64,000 bases of DNA from Aquisphaera insulae (lineage in GTDB: Bacteria; Planctomycetota; Planctomycetia; Isosphaerales; Isosphaeraceae): assembly GCF_011064615.1 (NCBI RefSeq), contig NZ_JAALJH010000007.1, positions 119,710 through 183,709 on the forward strand, given 5' to 3'. The translations under genes were made by a program, and so were the position numbers. The notes below the pieces were generated by a model, which did not search any database, was not told the DNA's origin, and saw only the letters and a program-made list of their open reading frames with translations. Positions 1 through 8,376 of the stretch are shown one piece after another. How positions within the stretch are numbered: the first letter of the stretch is position 1; every line of letters starts with the position of its first letter.

Positions 1-2
1 TC

Positions 3-3000
3 CAGGTCAAGCTCCTCACGTTCGCGGAGCTGACGAGCACCATCACGAGCACGGACATGCGGCTCGCCGGCGCCCCGGCTGGCGCCGGAGTCGAGCTCTC
101 GGATGCCGTGACTTGGAACGGCTATGCCCTGTCGCCGACCGAAATCGTGGCGATCCGGGACGGCGGCGATCCGGCCAGCATCGGTTCGTCCGCCACGACG
201 CGTGTCCGCTGGAGATTCGACGGCGCGGTGGGGTCCGCGGTGGCGCCGGGGGACCCGGCCATCAAGAACGCGTTCGGCGGATCGACATCCTACGACCTCA
301 CCCTCACCTCCGGCACCGGGGCGGGCGTCTACACGGCCCCACTGGTCCTTACGCCGGCCGCCAATGCCGCGCTCACCGTGCTCACGGGCGGGACGCTCGT
401 GAGGGCCATGTTCTCGGCGGCGGTGAACGGCGTCCCGGCGACCCCGTCGTTGCTCATCACGGCCCCGACGATCGCCGTGAATGGAACAGTCGTTGGCCAA
501 CTCCAGCAACTCGACCTCGCGGGCACCTGCTCCGATTGGCTATTCCGTATTCCCGGGGGAGTGTCTGTGGATCCCGCGGACGCCGTGACCTTCTCGGCCC
601 CCATGGGCTGGGCGAACACGAGCACCGGGATCACGTTCGGGGCCACGAACGCCCCCGTCGAGAACCGCGTCGGTCGTTCGGCGTTCGGGACCGATGCGCT
701 GGTCAAGACGCTCAAGCCCGGGATGAATATGGGCTGGTCGCCGAATGAGTCGAATCCCGGCGTCGTGCTCAAGAACTGGGCCGCGAAACTCGGTCTATGG
801 CTCGGAGGAACGGTCTTCGACCGAAACGGCAACGGCACAATGCCGTCCACCACAGATCAAGGCCGAATATTCTACGAGACGTTCGGGTCATGCACGAATG
901 TAAACGAGATGGTTCCGCATCCAGACGGCGTGTATGCAATAGGATGGGACGATCTGGACGCGGCGAATGGCTACCCGACCGACTTCACTCTCGGGAAGTC
1001 GGCCGGCAGCGATCTCACAATCACTGAACTAGCGGGCTGCAGGAACCCAGGTGTCAATGGTGTCGGCAAGGTCAGGTTATATCAGATTACGCATAACACT
1101 CTGTTGACTGCTGTCCAACTATACGTGAACCTCTCGTGCTCGACGAAGGCCCCGAAGATATCGAATTTTGTCTTCTATCCGCCGGGCAGCTTCTCGTATA
1201 CGCCTGGCGTGAAATGCGACCTGGACAAATCGGACCCGCTCGCGCTCGACCCCATGATGTTGGCCCGATTCCCCAACGGCATCGGGTCGGTGCGGTGCAT
1301 CGACACGACGTGGGGCGCCTCAGGGCTCGGCGGCGGCGAATACGAGCCGGAGGACGCGAGAACCCCGACCGACCTGGCCACCGGGGTCCCGCTGATCACG
1401 GCGGTCGGCTGCTCTGCGATCCGGCCGTGGGATCCGGCCGTCTCGCCGTACGTCTACAGCTCGCACTTCGGCCAGACCTACCAGGCGACGCTCGGGGCCT
1501 CGATCACGGACCTCGGCTCGATCGACTCCCAGGGCAGGCGCGTCTCGACGATCATCGTCACGGATGCGTCGACGGCGCCGATCATCGCTGGGCAACGGCT
1601 CACGATCGATTCCGAGGAGATGGGCGTCCTCAGCGTCAATGGGACCAGCATCCTTGTTCGACGAGGTTCGCGGAGCACGACGCCGGCAACCCACACATCG
1701 GGCGTGGGAACGCTCGGCTCGGTGACGGTCTCTTTCCGATTCCCGATCAGCTCGACGACGTTCAGGCCGAATTCCCGCGTCATCGAGGTGGTATTGGCAA
1801 CCCCCGGCGTGCTGATGACGGGACCGCTTTATCACTGCACCACCACGTCGAGTTGGGGCTCGCAGGCCATGACCGACGGCGGGTCGATTGGCTTCTCGGA
1901 CGGATACATCACCCCCTTCCTCACCGGCCCGAACACGTTCCTCACCCTGCAGGACGCGATCGCCTCATCAGGACCCTATACGGCCTCGACGACCACGAGC
2001 CTGAATTCGTCGCTGTGCCAGCTCAAGAAGGTCTGCCCGAGTAGTTCCTACCCCATCGAGGTTATCACCAGGATCGCGTCGACGTTCGGGGCGGATGCAC
2101 ACGTCGGCCTCCCGATCTGCGCGAACGACGACTTCGTGGATGCCATCGCTCGCCGAGTCCGCGACACCATGCCTGCGGGCCGCAAGGTCTACCTGGAGTA
2201 TGGGTGCGAGCCGTGGAACACATTCCCACCCTGGTATTTCCAGTGGGCGTTCAGTTACCACCTCTCCTACATGCTCAATGGGCCAGGGGGCGATCTGAGG
2301 GCGTGGAACATCGACCGGACCCAGCAGGTCGGCCAGCGGTTCAAGGCGATCTTCAACGAAGGCGGGCGGAACCGCGGTGGCGAGGTTCACGTAATCTACA
2401 ATCACCAGTTCGTCAACACGGGCGGCGCCATCACGTCCGAAATGGACTACATCGGCAGCAAGGGATACGACATCGACGTGGTGGCCGTGGCACCCTACAC
2501 GGGCGCGCTGGGATTCACGACATCGTCGACCGTCGCGCTTTACCGCGGTGCCACGATCCCCGAAGGGATCGACATCCTGATCAACGGCATGTGGTACGGC
2601 GCGAACGGCTCGTTCGCGGCGATCCGGCAGGTGAGCCTCTCCTTTGCCGCGTCCGTCGCCGCGTACAACGCGAAGTACGGCAAGTCGGCGTTCCTGTACG
2701 GCTACGAGGGCGGCGACCAGGACCCGTGGCCTACACCGGGCGTGATCAGCGTCGGCAACAACTACGGATTCACGCTCGGGGCGGCAGTGGGCGCGTCGGA
2801 CGCGACCATCACCCTCGGGAGCGGCCAGGCCGCGAAGCTCGGCATCGGGGATGACCTCATGATCTGCGCGCAGCCGTTCGGCCGGATGGCCGCGACGGAC
2901 GAGTGGGTCCGGATCACGGGGATCAACGGGAACGTCCTGACCGTCACGCGCGGGCTGTACGGGACCTCGAACCAGAGTCACGCGTCCGGGAAGGCGGTCG

Positions 3001-3413
3001 TCTCGGACTTCTTCCTGAAGGCCCGCGACCTCGAATATCACCCGAACTGGAGGATCTGCTTCAAGGACTTCATCGCCATCCTCCAGCAGGCCGGCTTCCA
3101 GGGATGGAATCGCTACGCTTACGCCATGCCATGGCCGTACGGCAAGGCGTGGGGGACCTACACGACCTCCTCGCAGTTGCCGGGCAAGGGCGACGGCTCA
3201 GACGGAAAGACCGACAACCGCTTGTATCTCGCTCAGCGTGGTCTCCCGAATTCCGTGACGGCCGGCGTGATCCAGGACATGCGAAACGTGTCGGTGGTCG
3301 GGCAGGCGATCAACGAGTGGATGGCCGATGCTCGGTCGGGGAATGTGGTCGTCCCGCCCAAGTCCTCGAGTCGCACGGCGAAGAGATTCGTTCCCCGGCC
3401 GAGATTCAGGTGA
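3..3413 (+). CDS. Large phage-tail-associated protein with glycoside-hydrolase-like segment (5' end outside window)
   Basis: The reading frame is open from base 3, so the start lies to the left of the window; an internal ATG at 57 is probably not the start. The visible 1136 residues are Gly/Ser/Thr-rich and beta-like. Around bases 2190-2220 the motif YLEYGCEPWN resembles the acid/base Glu strand of TIM-barrel glycosidases, followed by a YNHQF stretch. Two copies of a motif common in phage fibre proteins (a G-x-L-x-I start, then VRRGSRSTTPATHTSG or VTRGLYGTSNQSHASG) lie near 1590-1710 and 2840-2990 and flank the enzyme-like part. The gene ends 28 bases before the tail-terminator-like gene. Inferred role: virion-associated glycan-degrading or fibre protein. 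The family is not identified with certainty. Confidence 0.6.
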   Translation, partial: QVKLLTFAELTSTITSTDMRLAGAPAGAGVELSDAVTWNGYALSPTEIVAIRDGGDPASIGSSATTRVRWRFDGAVGSAVAPGDPAIKNAFGGSTSYDLTLTSGTGAGVYTAPLVLTPAANAALTVLTGGTLVRAMFSAAVNGVPATPSLLITAPTIAVNGTVVGQLQQLDLAGTCSDWLFRIPGGVSVDPADAVTFSAPMGWANTSTGITFGATNAPVENRVGRSAFGTDALVKTLKPGMNMGWSPNESNPGVVLKNWAAKLGLWLGGTVFDRNGNGTMPSTTDQGRIFYETFGSCTNVNEMVPHPDGVYAIGWDDLDAANGYPTDFTLGKSAGSDLTITELAGCRNPGVNGVGKVRLYQITHNTLLTAVQLYVNLSCSTKAPKISNFVFYPPGSFSYTPGVKCDLDKSDPLALDPMMLARFPNGIGSVRCIDTTWGASGLGGGEYEPEDARTPTDLATGVPLITAVGCSAIRPWDPAVSPYVYSSHFGQTYQATLGASITDLGSIDSQGRRVSTIIVTDASTAPIIAGQRLTIDSEEMGVLSVNGTSILVRRGSRSTTPATHTSGVGTLGSVTVSFRFPISSTTFRPNSRVIEVVLATPGVLMTGPLYHCTTTSSWGSQAMTDGGSIGFSDGYITPFLTGPNTFLTLQDAIASSGPYTASTTTSLNSSLCQLKKVCPSSSYPIEVITRIASTFGADAHVGLPICANDDFVDAIARRVRDTMPAGRKVYLEYGCEPWNTFPPWYFQWAFSYHLSYMLNGPGGDLRAWNIDRTQQVGQRFKAIFNEGGRNRGGEVHVIYNHQFVNTGGAITSEMDYIGSKGYDIDVVAVAPYTGALGFTTSSTVALYRGATIPEGIDILINGMWYGANGSFAAIRQVSLSFAASVAAYNAKYGKSAFLYGYEGGDQDPWPTPGVISVGNNYGFTLGAAVGASDATITLGSGQAAKLGIGDDLMICAQPFGRMAATDEWVRITGINGNVLTVTRGLYGTSNQSHASGKAVVSDFFLKARDLEYHPNWRICFKDFIAILQQAGFQGWNRYAYAMPWPYGKAWGTYTTSSQLPGKGDGSDGKTDNRLYLAQRGLPNSVTAGVIQDMRNVSVVGQAINEWMADARSGNVVVPPKSSSRTAKRFVPRPRFR

Positions 3414-3441
3414 TCGACCCGTAACGAAGCGAGGCACCACC

Positions 3442-3897
3442 GTGACGCTCTTTCGCGAACGCGATGTCCGACGGCTGATCGGCGAACTGCTCGAGCAGAC
3501 AGGAGCTTTCGACGGGATCTATCTGTCGGGGCTTCCGGAGGGACGAGGAGAACGCGCAAGCGATATCCGGGCCGTGTGCATCGAGCCCGTCGAGTCTCGC
3601 CAGGCCGAGCCCTGGGACGACTTGGATGGCGAACCGATCATGACGTGCCAGATCTCCCTGACCCTCATGGCGAGGCACGAGGATCCCGAGATCCGCGACG
3701 ACATCGCCGAACTCCTCCTGAACGTCGCGGCGAACTCCCTCTGGCGAAGCAACCTCGGCGGCGCGGCGATCGCTTCGAAGACCCGTGTCCGGTCGTGGGC
3801 CTGGCAACCGACTGACGCCCCTGAGCGGCGCATCAAGGCCGTCCTGGAATACCAGTATCTGGTCGATGGCCTGACGGGATTCAACACGATCGAATGA
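3442..3897 (+). CDS. Tail-terminator/tail-completion-like protein
   Basis: A 151-residue protein starting at GTG 3442, with GAAGCGAGG about ten bases upstream; the frame is open further upstream but overlaps the previous gene. Residues near the start (FRERDVRRLIGELLEQTGAF) form a helix, followed by beta strands such as IMTCQISLTLMARH. Size, alpha/beta make-up and position directly before a tail-tube-like gene match the tail terminator (gpU-like) slot of siphovirus tail modules, where the protein caps the tail tube and joins it to the head. The call rests on synteny and size more than on recognisable motifs. Confidence 0.55.
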   Translation: MTLFRERDVRRLIGELLEQTGAFDGIYLSGLPEGRGERASDIRAVCIEPVESRQAEPWDDLDGEPIMTCQISLTLMARHEDPEIRDDIAELLLNVAANSLWRSNLGGAAIASKTRVRSWAWQPTDAPERRIKAVLEYQYLVDGLTGFNTIE

Positions 3898-3970
3898 CGG
3901 TGACTCGCTCTTCCAATCTCGCTCCGTTCGCTGATCACGCCTTCAACCGAATCACAGAGGAGGTTCTTCC

Positions 3971-4387
3971 ATGGCGGCTACCAAGCTGCAGGCCAATTGG
4001 ACCGCGGTTTCACATGGCACGACCACCATCACCAGAGTTACCCAGGTGAGCTTCACTCAAGGGGGTTCGCTGAGCTCGTACTCCGCCGACGGGGACCACT
4101 ATCCCACGGTCATCGTCAGCTTGCTCAACAAGCCCGGCGCCAAGGTAACCAGCTCGGACACGGCCACCCTGATGGGGCTGGCGCCGGGGACCGTCGCCTC
4201 CTTCAGCGCGACGCACAAGGACGCGAAGGGGGCTACCGGAGGTGACGTTCTCTATGTCATGGCGAATGCGGTCGTCGAGAACGTCGACACGACGGGCAGT
4301 CATGGCGAGTTCGGCTCTGCCACCATGTCCTTGCTGGGATTCTCGAGCGACGGCGTGACGAACCCGCTGAGCTTCACCCGGGCCTGA
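3971..4387 (+). CDS. Major tail tube-like protein
   Basis: A 138-residue protein with ATG 3971 preceded by GAGGAGG, a strong ribosome binding site fitting a highly expressed structural gene. It is rich in beta-strand segments (TTTITRVTQVSFTQGGS, YPTVIVSLLNKPG) and ends in an Ala/Thr/Ser-rich tail. It lies between the terminator-like gene and the frameshifted chaperone gene, where the tail tube subunit is encoded in siphophages. Tail tube proteins polymerise into hexameric rings around the tape measure. The assignment is positional and structural; no diagnostic motif is visible. Confidence 0.55.
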   Translation: MAATKLQANWTAVSHGTTTITRVTQVSFTQGGSLSSYSADGDHYPTVIVSLLNKPGAKVTSSDTATLMGLAPGTVASFSATHKDAKGATGGDVLYVMANAVVENVDTTGSHGEFGSATMSLLGFSSDGVTNPLSFTRA

Positions 4388-4460
4388 TTGCCGGTCCTGG
4401 GCGGCTCCCGGCGTGGCGAGCCGCATGACTGACTCCTCCTGCGTAGAGTGAAAGGGCGAC

Positions 4461-4760
4461 ATGAACGCTCCGGATGCCCTCCTCATTCCCGAATCCTGGA
4501 AGGTGGGCGAGACACAGCTCGATCGGATCGACTCGATCCTGAGATTCGCCGAACCCGTGCTGAATGTGGACCGGGCCAGGGGAGGGCGGGCCTATATCCG
4601 TCGCCAGCCGGGCGGGCGTCTCTTCGTGACGCCCGACCCCGGCGACACGCTTCAGTTCCCGATCGGCCACCCAAGGGAAGGGACGCCGAGATATGGCTGG
4701 GTGGTCCAGCCCGACGGCTCGGAGCACGGCTTCCTCGTCGAGAGGGCTCCCGATGCGTGA
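4461..4760 (+). CDS. Small hypothetical protein of the tail module
   Basis: A 99-residue protein starting at ATG 4461 after a GAAAGGG site. It is slightly acidic, with short strands and a C-terminal WVVQPDGSEHGFLVERAP segment. I do not recognise a family. It overlaps the start of the following chaperone gene by eight bases, so the two are likely translationally coupled. Its place between the tail-tube-like gene and the chaperone suggests a small tail assembly or tube accessory protein. Confidence 0.6.
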   Translation: MNAPDALLIPESWKVGETQLDRIDSILRFAEPVLNVDRARGGRAYIRRQPGGRLFVTPDPGDTLQFPIGHPREGTPRYGWVVQPDGSEHGFLVERAPDA

Positions 4761-5166
4761 TGAGCGAACTGTCCGGAAGGCGACTTTCACCGAAGGTCCT
4801 CGCGTCGTGCTCGGCGACGGCCAGGAGTGGACCTTCCCTCGCCCCTGGCTGCGTCTCTATCCAGTCCGCGGCGCGGACGGACGGCTTGCGGTCGGCGGCG
4901 GCATGGGCTACGGCGCCGACTACGAAGAACTCGTCGACCGCCTCGTCGAGTGCGGCACCGACGACACCTCATCCCGGCTGGCCCTCCAGTTCCAGATGGC
5001 CGGCCTTCTGCTCGGACGAAACTACGAGCTCGACGATCGAGACCTGCGGCGGCTCCTGGCCGTCGATCTCGCGGATCCGTCCTGCGAGGGTCGCTGGGCC
5101 CAGATCAACCAGATCCTGCTGGGCCGCCCCCCAAAACCTTCTGCCGATGGCTCCGCTACACCCTGA
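4753..5166 (+). CDS. Tail assembly chaperone, short (gpG-like) form
   Basis: Zero-frame product of 137 residues starting at ATG 4753, close to the 140 residues of lambda gpG. It is acidic and helical toward the middle (DRDLRRLLAVDL). The zero frame ends soon after a CCCAAAA heptamer, with a short non-conserved-looking tail PSADGSATP. In tailed phages gpG-like proteins bind the tape measure protein during tail assembly, and a small share of ribosomes shift -1 to make a longer form. Position between the tail-tube-like gene and a tape-measure-position gene fits this role exactly. Homology by sequence was not established. Confidence 0.6.
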   Translation: MRDERTVRKATFTEGPRVVLGDGQEWTFPRPWLRLYPVRGADGRLAVGGGMGYGADYEELVDRLVECGTDDTSSRLALQFQMAGLLLGRNYELDDRDLRRLLAVDLADPSCEGRWAQINQILLGRPPKPSADGSATP

Positions 5167-5318
5167 TCGCAAACGGGATCACCCGGGATCTCCCCTGGGA
5201 GGACGCCATCGGCGTGGCCCATATGCTGGTTGCTCTGGGACGCGCCGTGTCCCCGACACGTTGGGTTGAGAGCCTCTCCGTTCGCCGCGATGAGGCGGCC
5301 CGAGAAGCCCTGTTCTGA
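4753..5318 (+). CDS. Tail assembly chaperone, -1 frameshifted (gpGT-like) fusion
   Basis: Reading shifts -1 at CCCAAAA (5130-5136), after which the -1 frame continues through TFCRWLRYTLIANGITRDLP to a stop at 5316-5318, giving about 188 residues. The downstream -1 frame has GC-rich third positions like its neighbours and reads as an ordinary helical protein, while the zero frame stops at 5166. No start codon with a good ribosome binding site was seen for a separate gene over this stretch. This is the G/GT arrangement known from lambda-like and other siphovirus tail modules. The frameshift itself is predicted, not observed. Confidence 0.6.
5130..5136 (+). promoter_or_regulatory. Slippery heptamer for -1 ribosomal frameshift (C CCA AAA)
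   Basis: In the zero frame the bases read C|CCA|AAA, a canonical X XXY YYZ heptamer. After tandem slippage by -1 the P- and A-site tRNAs re-pair with CCC and AAA. It sits ten codons before the zero-frame stop, and only the -1 frame stays protein-like downstream. I did not find a convincing stimulatory pseudoknot by eye. Confidence 0.6.
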
Positions 5319-5358
5319 TCCGACTTCCTGTGATTCCGCGGGATGAGGAGCCATCACC

Positions 5359-6405
5359 GTGACCGAGGACCAGAGAGAAATCTCGGATGATCAGCCGGAC
5401 CGAGCCGCGGCCATCGAGCACCGCGGCCTTGCCTCGTTGCTCGGCGCGCTGCCTACCGGCACCCTCGATCCATTCGTGATCTTCCCGGCGGTTGAGTTCG
5501 AAGAGACTCGGCCGGAAGCCGCCGCCGATTCGATGGCGATGGCCGATCGTGGTTTGCCTCGTTCCTCGCCGTCCGAGTCGATCGTTGACCAGCCACCCAG
5601 ACCCGCCGAAATGGCGTCTCAGCGGGACGCACTGAGGATGGCACGGGGGGCGATGATGACCTCGTCCCAACAACCGTTCTTACCCGGGCCGGGATCGAGT
5701 CCGCCAGGGAACGAGGTCTTGCACCCCTTCCTGGCACGCTCGCCCGACGTTCACCCTTCGGAGGACCGTATCAAGGGCCAATTTGATCCCTCGGCCTTGC
5801 TGCTCGACGTCTCGGCCGGGCGGACGGAGCGTGCCGGGCTGCCGACCTCCCGCGCCGGCCACTCGGTCGTCCCGGGGATCATCGAGGATCCTTCCGGATT
5901 GATGTCGACGGCCCTCGATCTGTCATCTTCGGCCTCGATCGTCGAGCGGGCGATGCCACCGGAGCAAGCTTGGGGACCGTCGCCGGGGAGTACTCCGGCC
6001 CATTACGCGGACGAACTCGACGAGTTCGATTCAGCCCGCAGTTCTCGATTCGCCACCTCGCCCATCGTCTCCGCGACCGATCTGCTCGGGCCAGCTAGCT
6101 CCCCCGTGGACGGCCCGAGGGAATTGGGCCCCGCGGCTGCCTCGGAGCCCGCTTCGAGCATTCGTGAGGCCAGTCCGTGGGGAGAGCGAGGCCCTTCCAC
6201 CCGGTTCCCAGTCCCGTCATCCCTTGACCTGGGTGCGACCGGCCCGGTCGGGAACTCCGGCTCGATCGACGAGATCTCCGGGGTGGCGGCCCGCCTGCTG
6301 GATGTGGCCGCTCGGATCGAACAGGCAGCCGAACGCTTCTCGATGCAGCGACCCCAGGCATATGCCTCCACTCCGCCGCCATTCCGCGGCCGCGTCGATG
6401 GTTGA
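5359..6405 (+). CDS. Protein in tape-measure position, Pro/Ser-rich
   Basis: A 348-residue protein starting at GTG 5359, with GAGGAG ten bases upstream. Most of it is rich in Pro, Ser, Ala and Asp and looks disordered; only the last 50 residues form a clear amphipathic helix (VAARLLDVAARIEQAAERFS). It directly follows the frameshifted chaperone, where siphophages encode the tape measure protein. Unlike typical tape measures it is short, has no hydrophobic membrane segments and little coiled coil. It may be a reduced tape measure or a different tail protein. The position is firm; the function is not. Confidence 0.45.
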   Translation: MTEDQREISDDQPDRAAAIEHRGLASLLGALPTGTLDPFVIFPAVEFEETRPEAAADSMAMADRGLPRSSPSESIVDQPPRPAEMASQRDALRMARGAMMTSSQQPFLPGPGSSPPGNEVLHPFLARSPDVHPSEDRIKGQFDPSALLLDVSAGRTERAGLPTSRAGHSVVPGIIEDPSGLMSTALDLSSSASIVERAMPPEQAWGPSPGSTPAHYADELDEFDSARSSRFATSPIVSATDLLGPASSPVDGPRELGPAAASEPASSIREASPWGERGPSTRFPVPSSLDLGATGPVGNSGSIDEISGVAARLLDVAARIEQAAERFSMQRPQAYASTPPPFRGRVDG

Positions 6406-6449
6406 GCCGGTCAGCTCGTCACCCAACGGCCCGAGGAGCCTTCTGATCC

Positions 6450-6821
6450 ATGATCACATACGACGGCAACAACATTTTCGGCGCCGCGGTTCAATTCCAG
6501 CACGTGGCGCATCCGAATGCGCAACAGGTCAATACGTTTTTTGGAGTAAACGGGACGCAGTCGCTATTCGGGGGGCAGCGAGGTCGCATCTTCCTCATCC
6601 GGGGGATCCTGCTCGGGGCCTCGCTGGACGAACTCAACGCGGCCGAGGCGACCCTCAGGAGCTATGCCGATGGCGAGGCCAGGATCCTGGTGGATCCTCG
6701 GGGTCGAACCTGGCCCAACGTCATCTTCCGCGGCGAGTTCCATTCCGACGCGCAGGGGCCGCTTCGCACGGTGAGGGGCTGGGCGCTGCCGTACCGGGCC
6801 GTCTTCCATGGACTGAGCTGA
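6450..6821 (+). CDS. Distal-tail (Dit)-like small tail protein
   Basis: A 123-residue protein, ATG 6450, with GAGGAG about eleven bases upstream. It contains a beta-rich N-terminus, a helix (SLDELNAAEATLRSYADG) and a C-terminal WPNVIFRGEF strand region. Small proteins directly after the tape measure usually form the distal tail hub ring. Its stop overlaps the next start as TGATG, so translation is probably coupled. The family was not recognised; the Dit label is positional. Confidence 0.45.
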   Translation: MITYDGNNIFGAAVQFQHVAHPNAQQVNTFFGVNGTQSLFGGQRGRIFLIRGILLGASLDELNAAEATLRSYADGEARILVDPRGRTWPNVIFRGEFHSDAQGPLRTVRGWALPYRAVFHGLS

Positions 6822-7516
6822 TGCCCTTCGATCAATCCTCGATCATCGACGTCGAGCCGCCGGTCTGGGACGGCTCCGCGCTCCATCTCCAATGGTCCTC
6901 GACGGCGCCGGACGGGACCTATTTCCAGGTGTATGTCGGGCGTATGCTGGCGTGGTATGGGACGAGCCGATGGGCAGCCATCACGATGCCCACGAGCCGG
7001 GTCCGCGTCGACATCGGTGCCGTCGGATCCGGCGAGCAGGCCGTGGATTTCAGCGGCATGTTGCCGCTGGCGCCGGCGGACCGGGCGTCGCTCTCCTGGC
7101 TCGGCGGATCCTATCTCGACCCCACGGGTAGCGATGACGTCGCCGGATTCCGCGTCTTCGGGGAGGTTACACCCGGGAGTGGCATCGATTTCACGACCCC
7201 CCTGGTCGAGATCCCGGCGTACGCCGGCGGCATCATCACGGACGGCTTCGGGCTCGGGGGCTTCGGTCAGGGCGGATTTGGCCGCTCGGCATCGAGCTAT
7301 CAATGGACGAGCCGTTCCCTCCGATCGGGAACATGGTCGTTCGCGGTCGCCTCGTTCGATGCGGCCGGGAATCTGGGAGCCCCCGTGATCGTCTCGGCGA
7401 CCATCAAGGCTCCGCCTCGTTCGCCGGCGGCCTTCCCGGATGGCACGCGACTGAAGGCGTCCTATGATCCCACGACGCGAAGGGTGACGCTCAACTGGCT
7501 GGATAGCCCCGCCTGA
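6821..7516 (+). CDS. Beta-rich tail-module protein
   Basis: A 231-residue protein whose ATG at 6821 overlaps the previous stop (TGATG). The frame is open much further upstream, but that part overlaps two other genes, so the coupled ATG is preferred. It looks fibronectin-III-like at the N-terminus (PPVWDGSALHLQWSSTAPDG) and again near the end (FAVASFDAAGNLGAP), with a Gly/Phe-rich loop between (GFGLGGFGQGGFGRS). Such domains are common in phage tail tip and fibre proteins, where they bind carbohydrate surfaces. Specific function unknown. Confidence 0.6.
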   Translation: MPFDQSSIIDVEPPVWDGSALHLQWSSTAPDGTYFQVYVGRMLAWYGTSRWAAITMPTSRVRVDIGAVGSGEQAVDFSGMLPLAPADRASLSWLGGSYLDPTGSDDVAGFRVFGEVTPGSGIDFTTPLVEIPAYAGGIITDGFGLGGFGQGGFGRSASSYQWTSRSLRSGTWSFAVASFDAAGNLGAPVIVSATIKAPPRSPAAFPDGTRLKASYDPTTRRVTLNWLDSPA

Positions 7517-7544
7517 CTTCCACACCGCCGAGGACCGAAGAGAA

Positions 7545-8336
7545 ATGGCCACTTCCTACACCGGCAACATCAAGCTGGGCAAGCCCGCGGTTGCAGATCG
7601 CAACTGGAACCTCGTACTCAACGCGAACGCCGACCAGCTCGATTCGCTCTCGCCGCTCGCCGGCCTTTGCGTGACGCCGCAGGAGGCTCCCAGTGTCAGC
7701 CTGAATGTGCAGGTCGCACGCGGTTGGTATCGAAAGAAGGACGGCACCGCCGCCATGTTCGCCGGCGCCGCGTCGTTCGCACTCGCCGCGAGCCAGACGA
7801 CTTCGCTCTACCTGAGCGACGGCGGCACCTTGCTGGCCTCGACGAGTGGATATCCGACGACCGCGTGCATCCGGCTCGCGACCGTGACGACAGGGCCATC
7901 GACGGTCCTCGGAGTGGCCGATGATCGGCTGATCTGCAGCGTGGCGGGATCCGATACGTTGCAGTTCGTGCCCCTGGCCGGAGGGACGCTGGTGGACGGC
8001 GCCGGCCTGACTCTGGGCGCGACGACGGGCACTCAGATCGGCACAGCGAGCGGCCAGAAGCTCGGATTCTGGGGCGCGGCACCGGTCGTGCGGCCCGGCC
8101 CGTTCACCCAGGTCTACACCGCAGCGGGCCGGACGCTCGCTGCCTATGCGCCGATCGTCGAGACGACGGCGTTCGCGGGCATCGCGAGCGGCCAATCCGG
8201 CAGCCCCTATGCCCAGGCAAGCGACCTGAACAACCTGCGAGCTGCTTACGAGAACCTGCGCGGACTCGCCGAAAACGTCGCTCAGGTCGTAAATGGTCTG
8301 ATCAACGACCTCCGTTCGGCGGGACTGATCGGCTGA
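7545..8336 (+). CDS. Tail-fibre-like structural protein
   Basis: A 263-residue protein, ATG 7545, with GAAGAGA close upstream. The N-terminal part (YTGNIKLGKPAVADRNW) reads like a virion attachment segment. The motif GTQIGTASGQKLGFWGAAPVV near residues 160-180 is close to the GTKIGTATTQKLGFFGATPV-type repeat often seen in phage tail fibre and receptor-binding proteins. The C-terminus is helical (LNNLRAAYENLRGLAENV). Most likely a minor tail or fibre protein; the target is unknown. Confidence 0.6.
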   Translation: MATSYTGNIKLGKPAVADRNWNLVLNANADQLDSLSPLAGLCVTPQEAPSVSLNVQVARGWYRKKDGTAAMFAGAASFALAASQTTSLYLSDGGTLLASTSGYPTTACIRLATVTTGPSTVLGVADDRLICSVAGSDTLQFVPLAGGTLVDGAGLTLGATTGTQIGTASGQKLGFWGAAPVVRPGPFTQVYTAAGRTLAAYAPIVETTAFAGIASGQSGSPYAQASDLNNLRAAYENLRGLAENVAQVVNGLINDLRSAGLIG

Positions 8337-8376
8337 TGGGGCTGCGATTTCCACTCCTTCGACGGGATTCTCCGAA

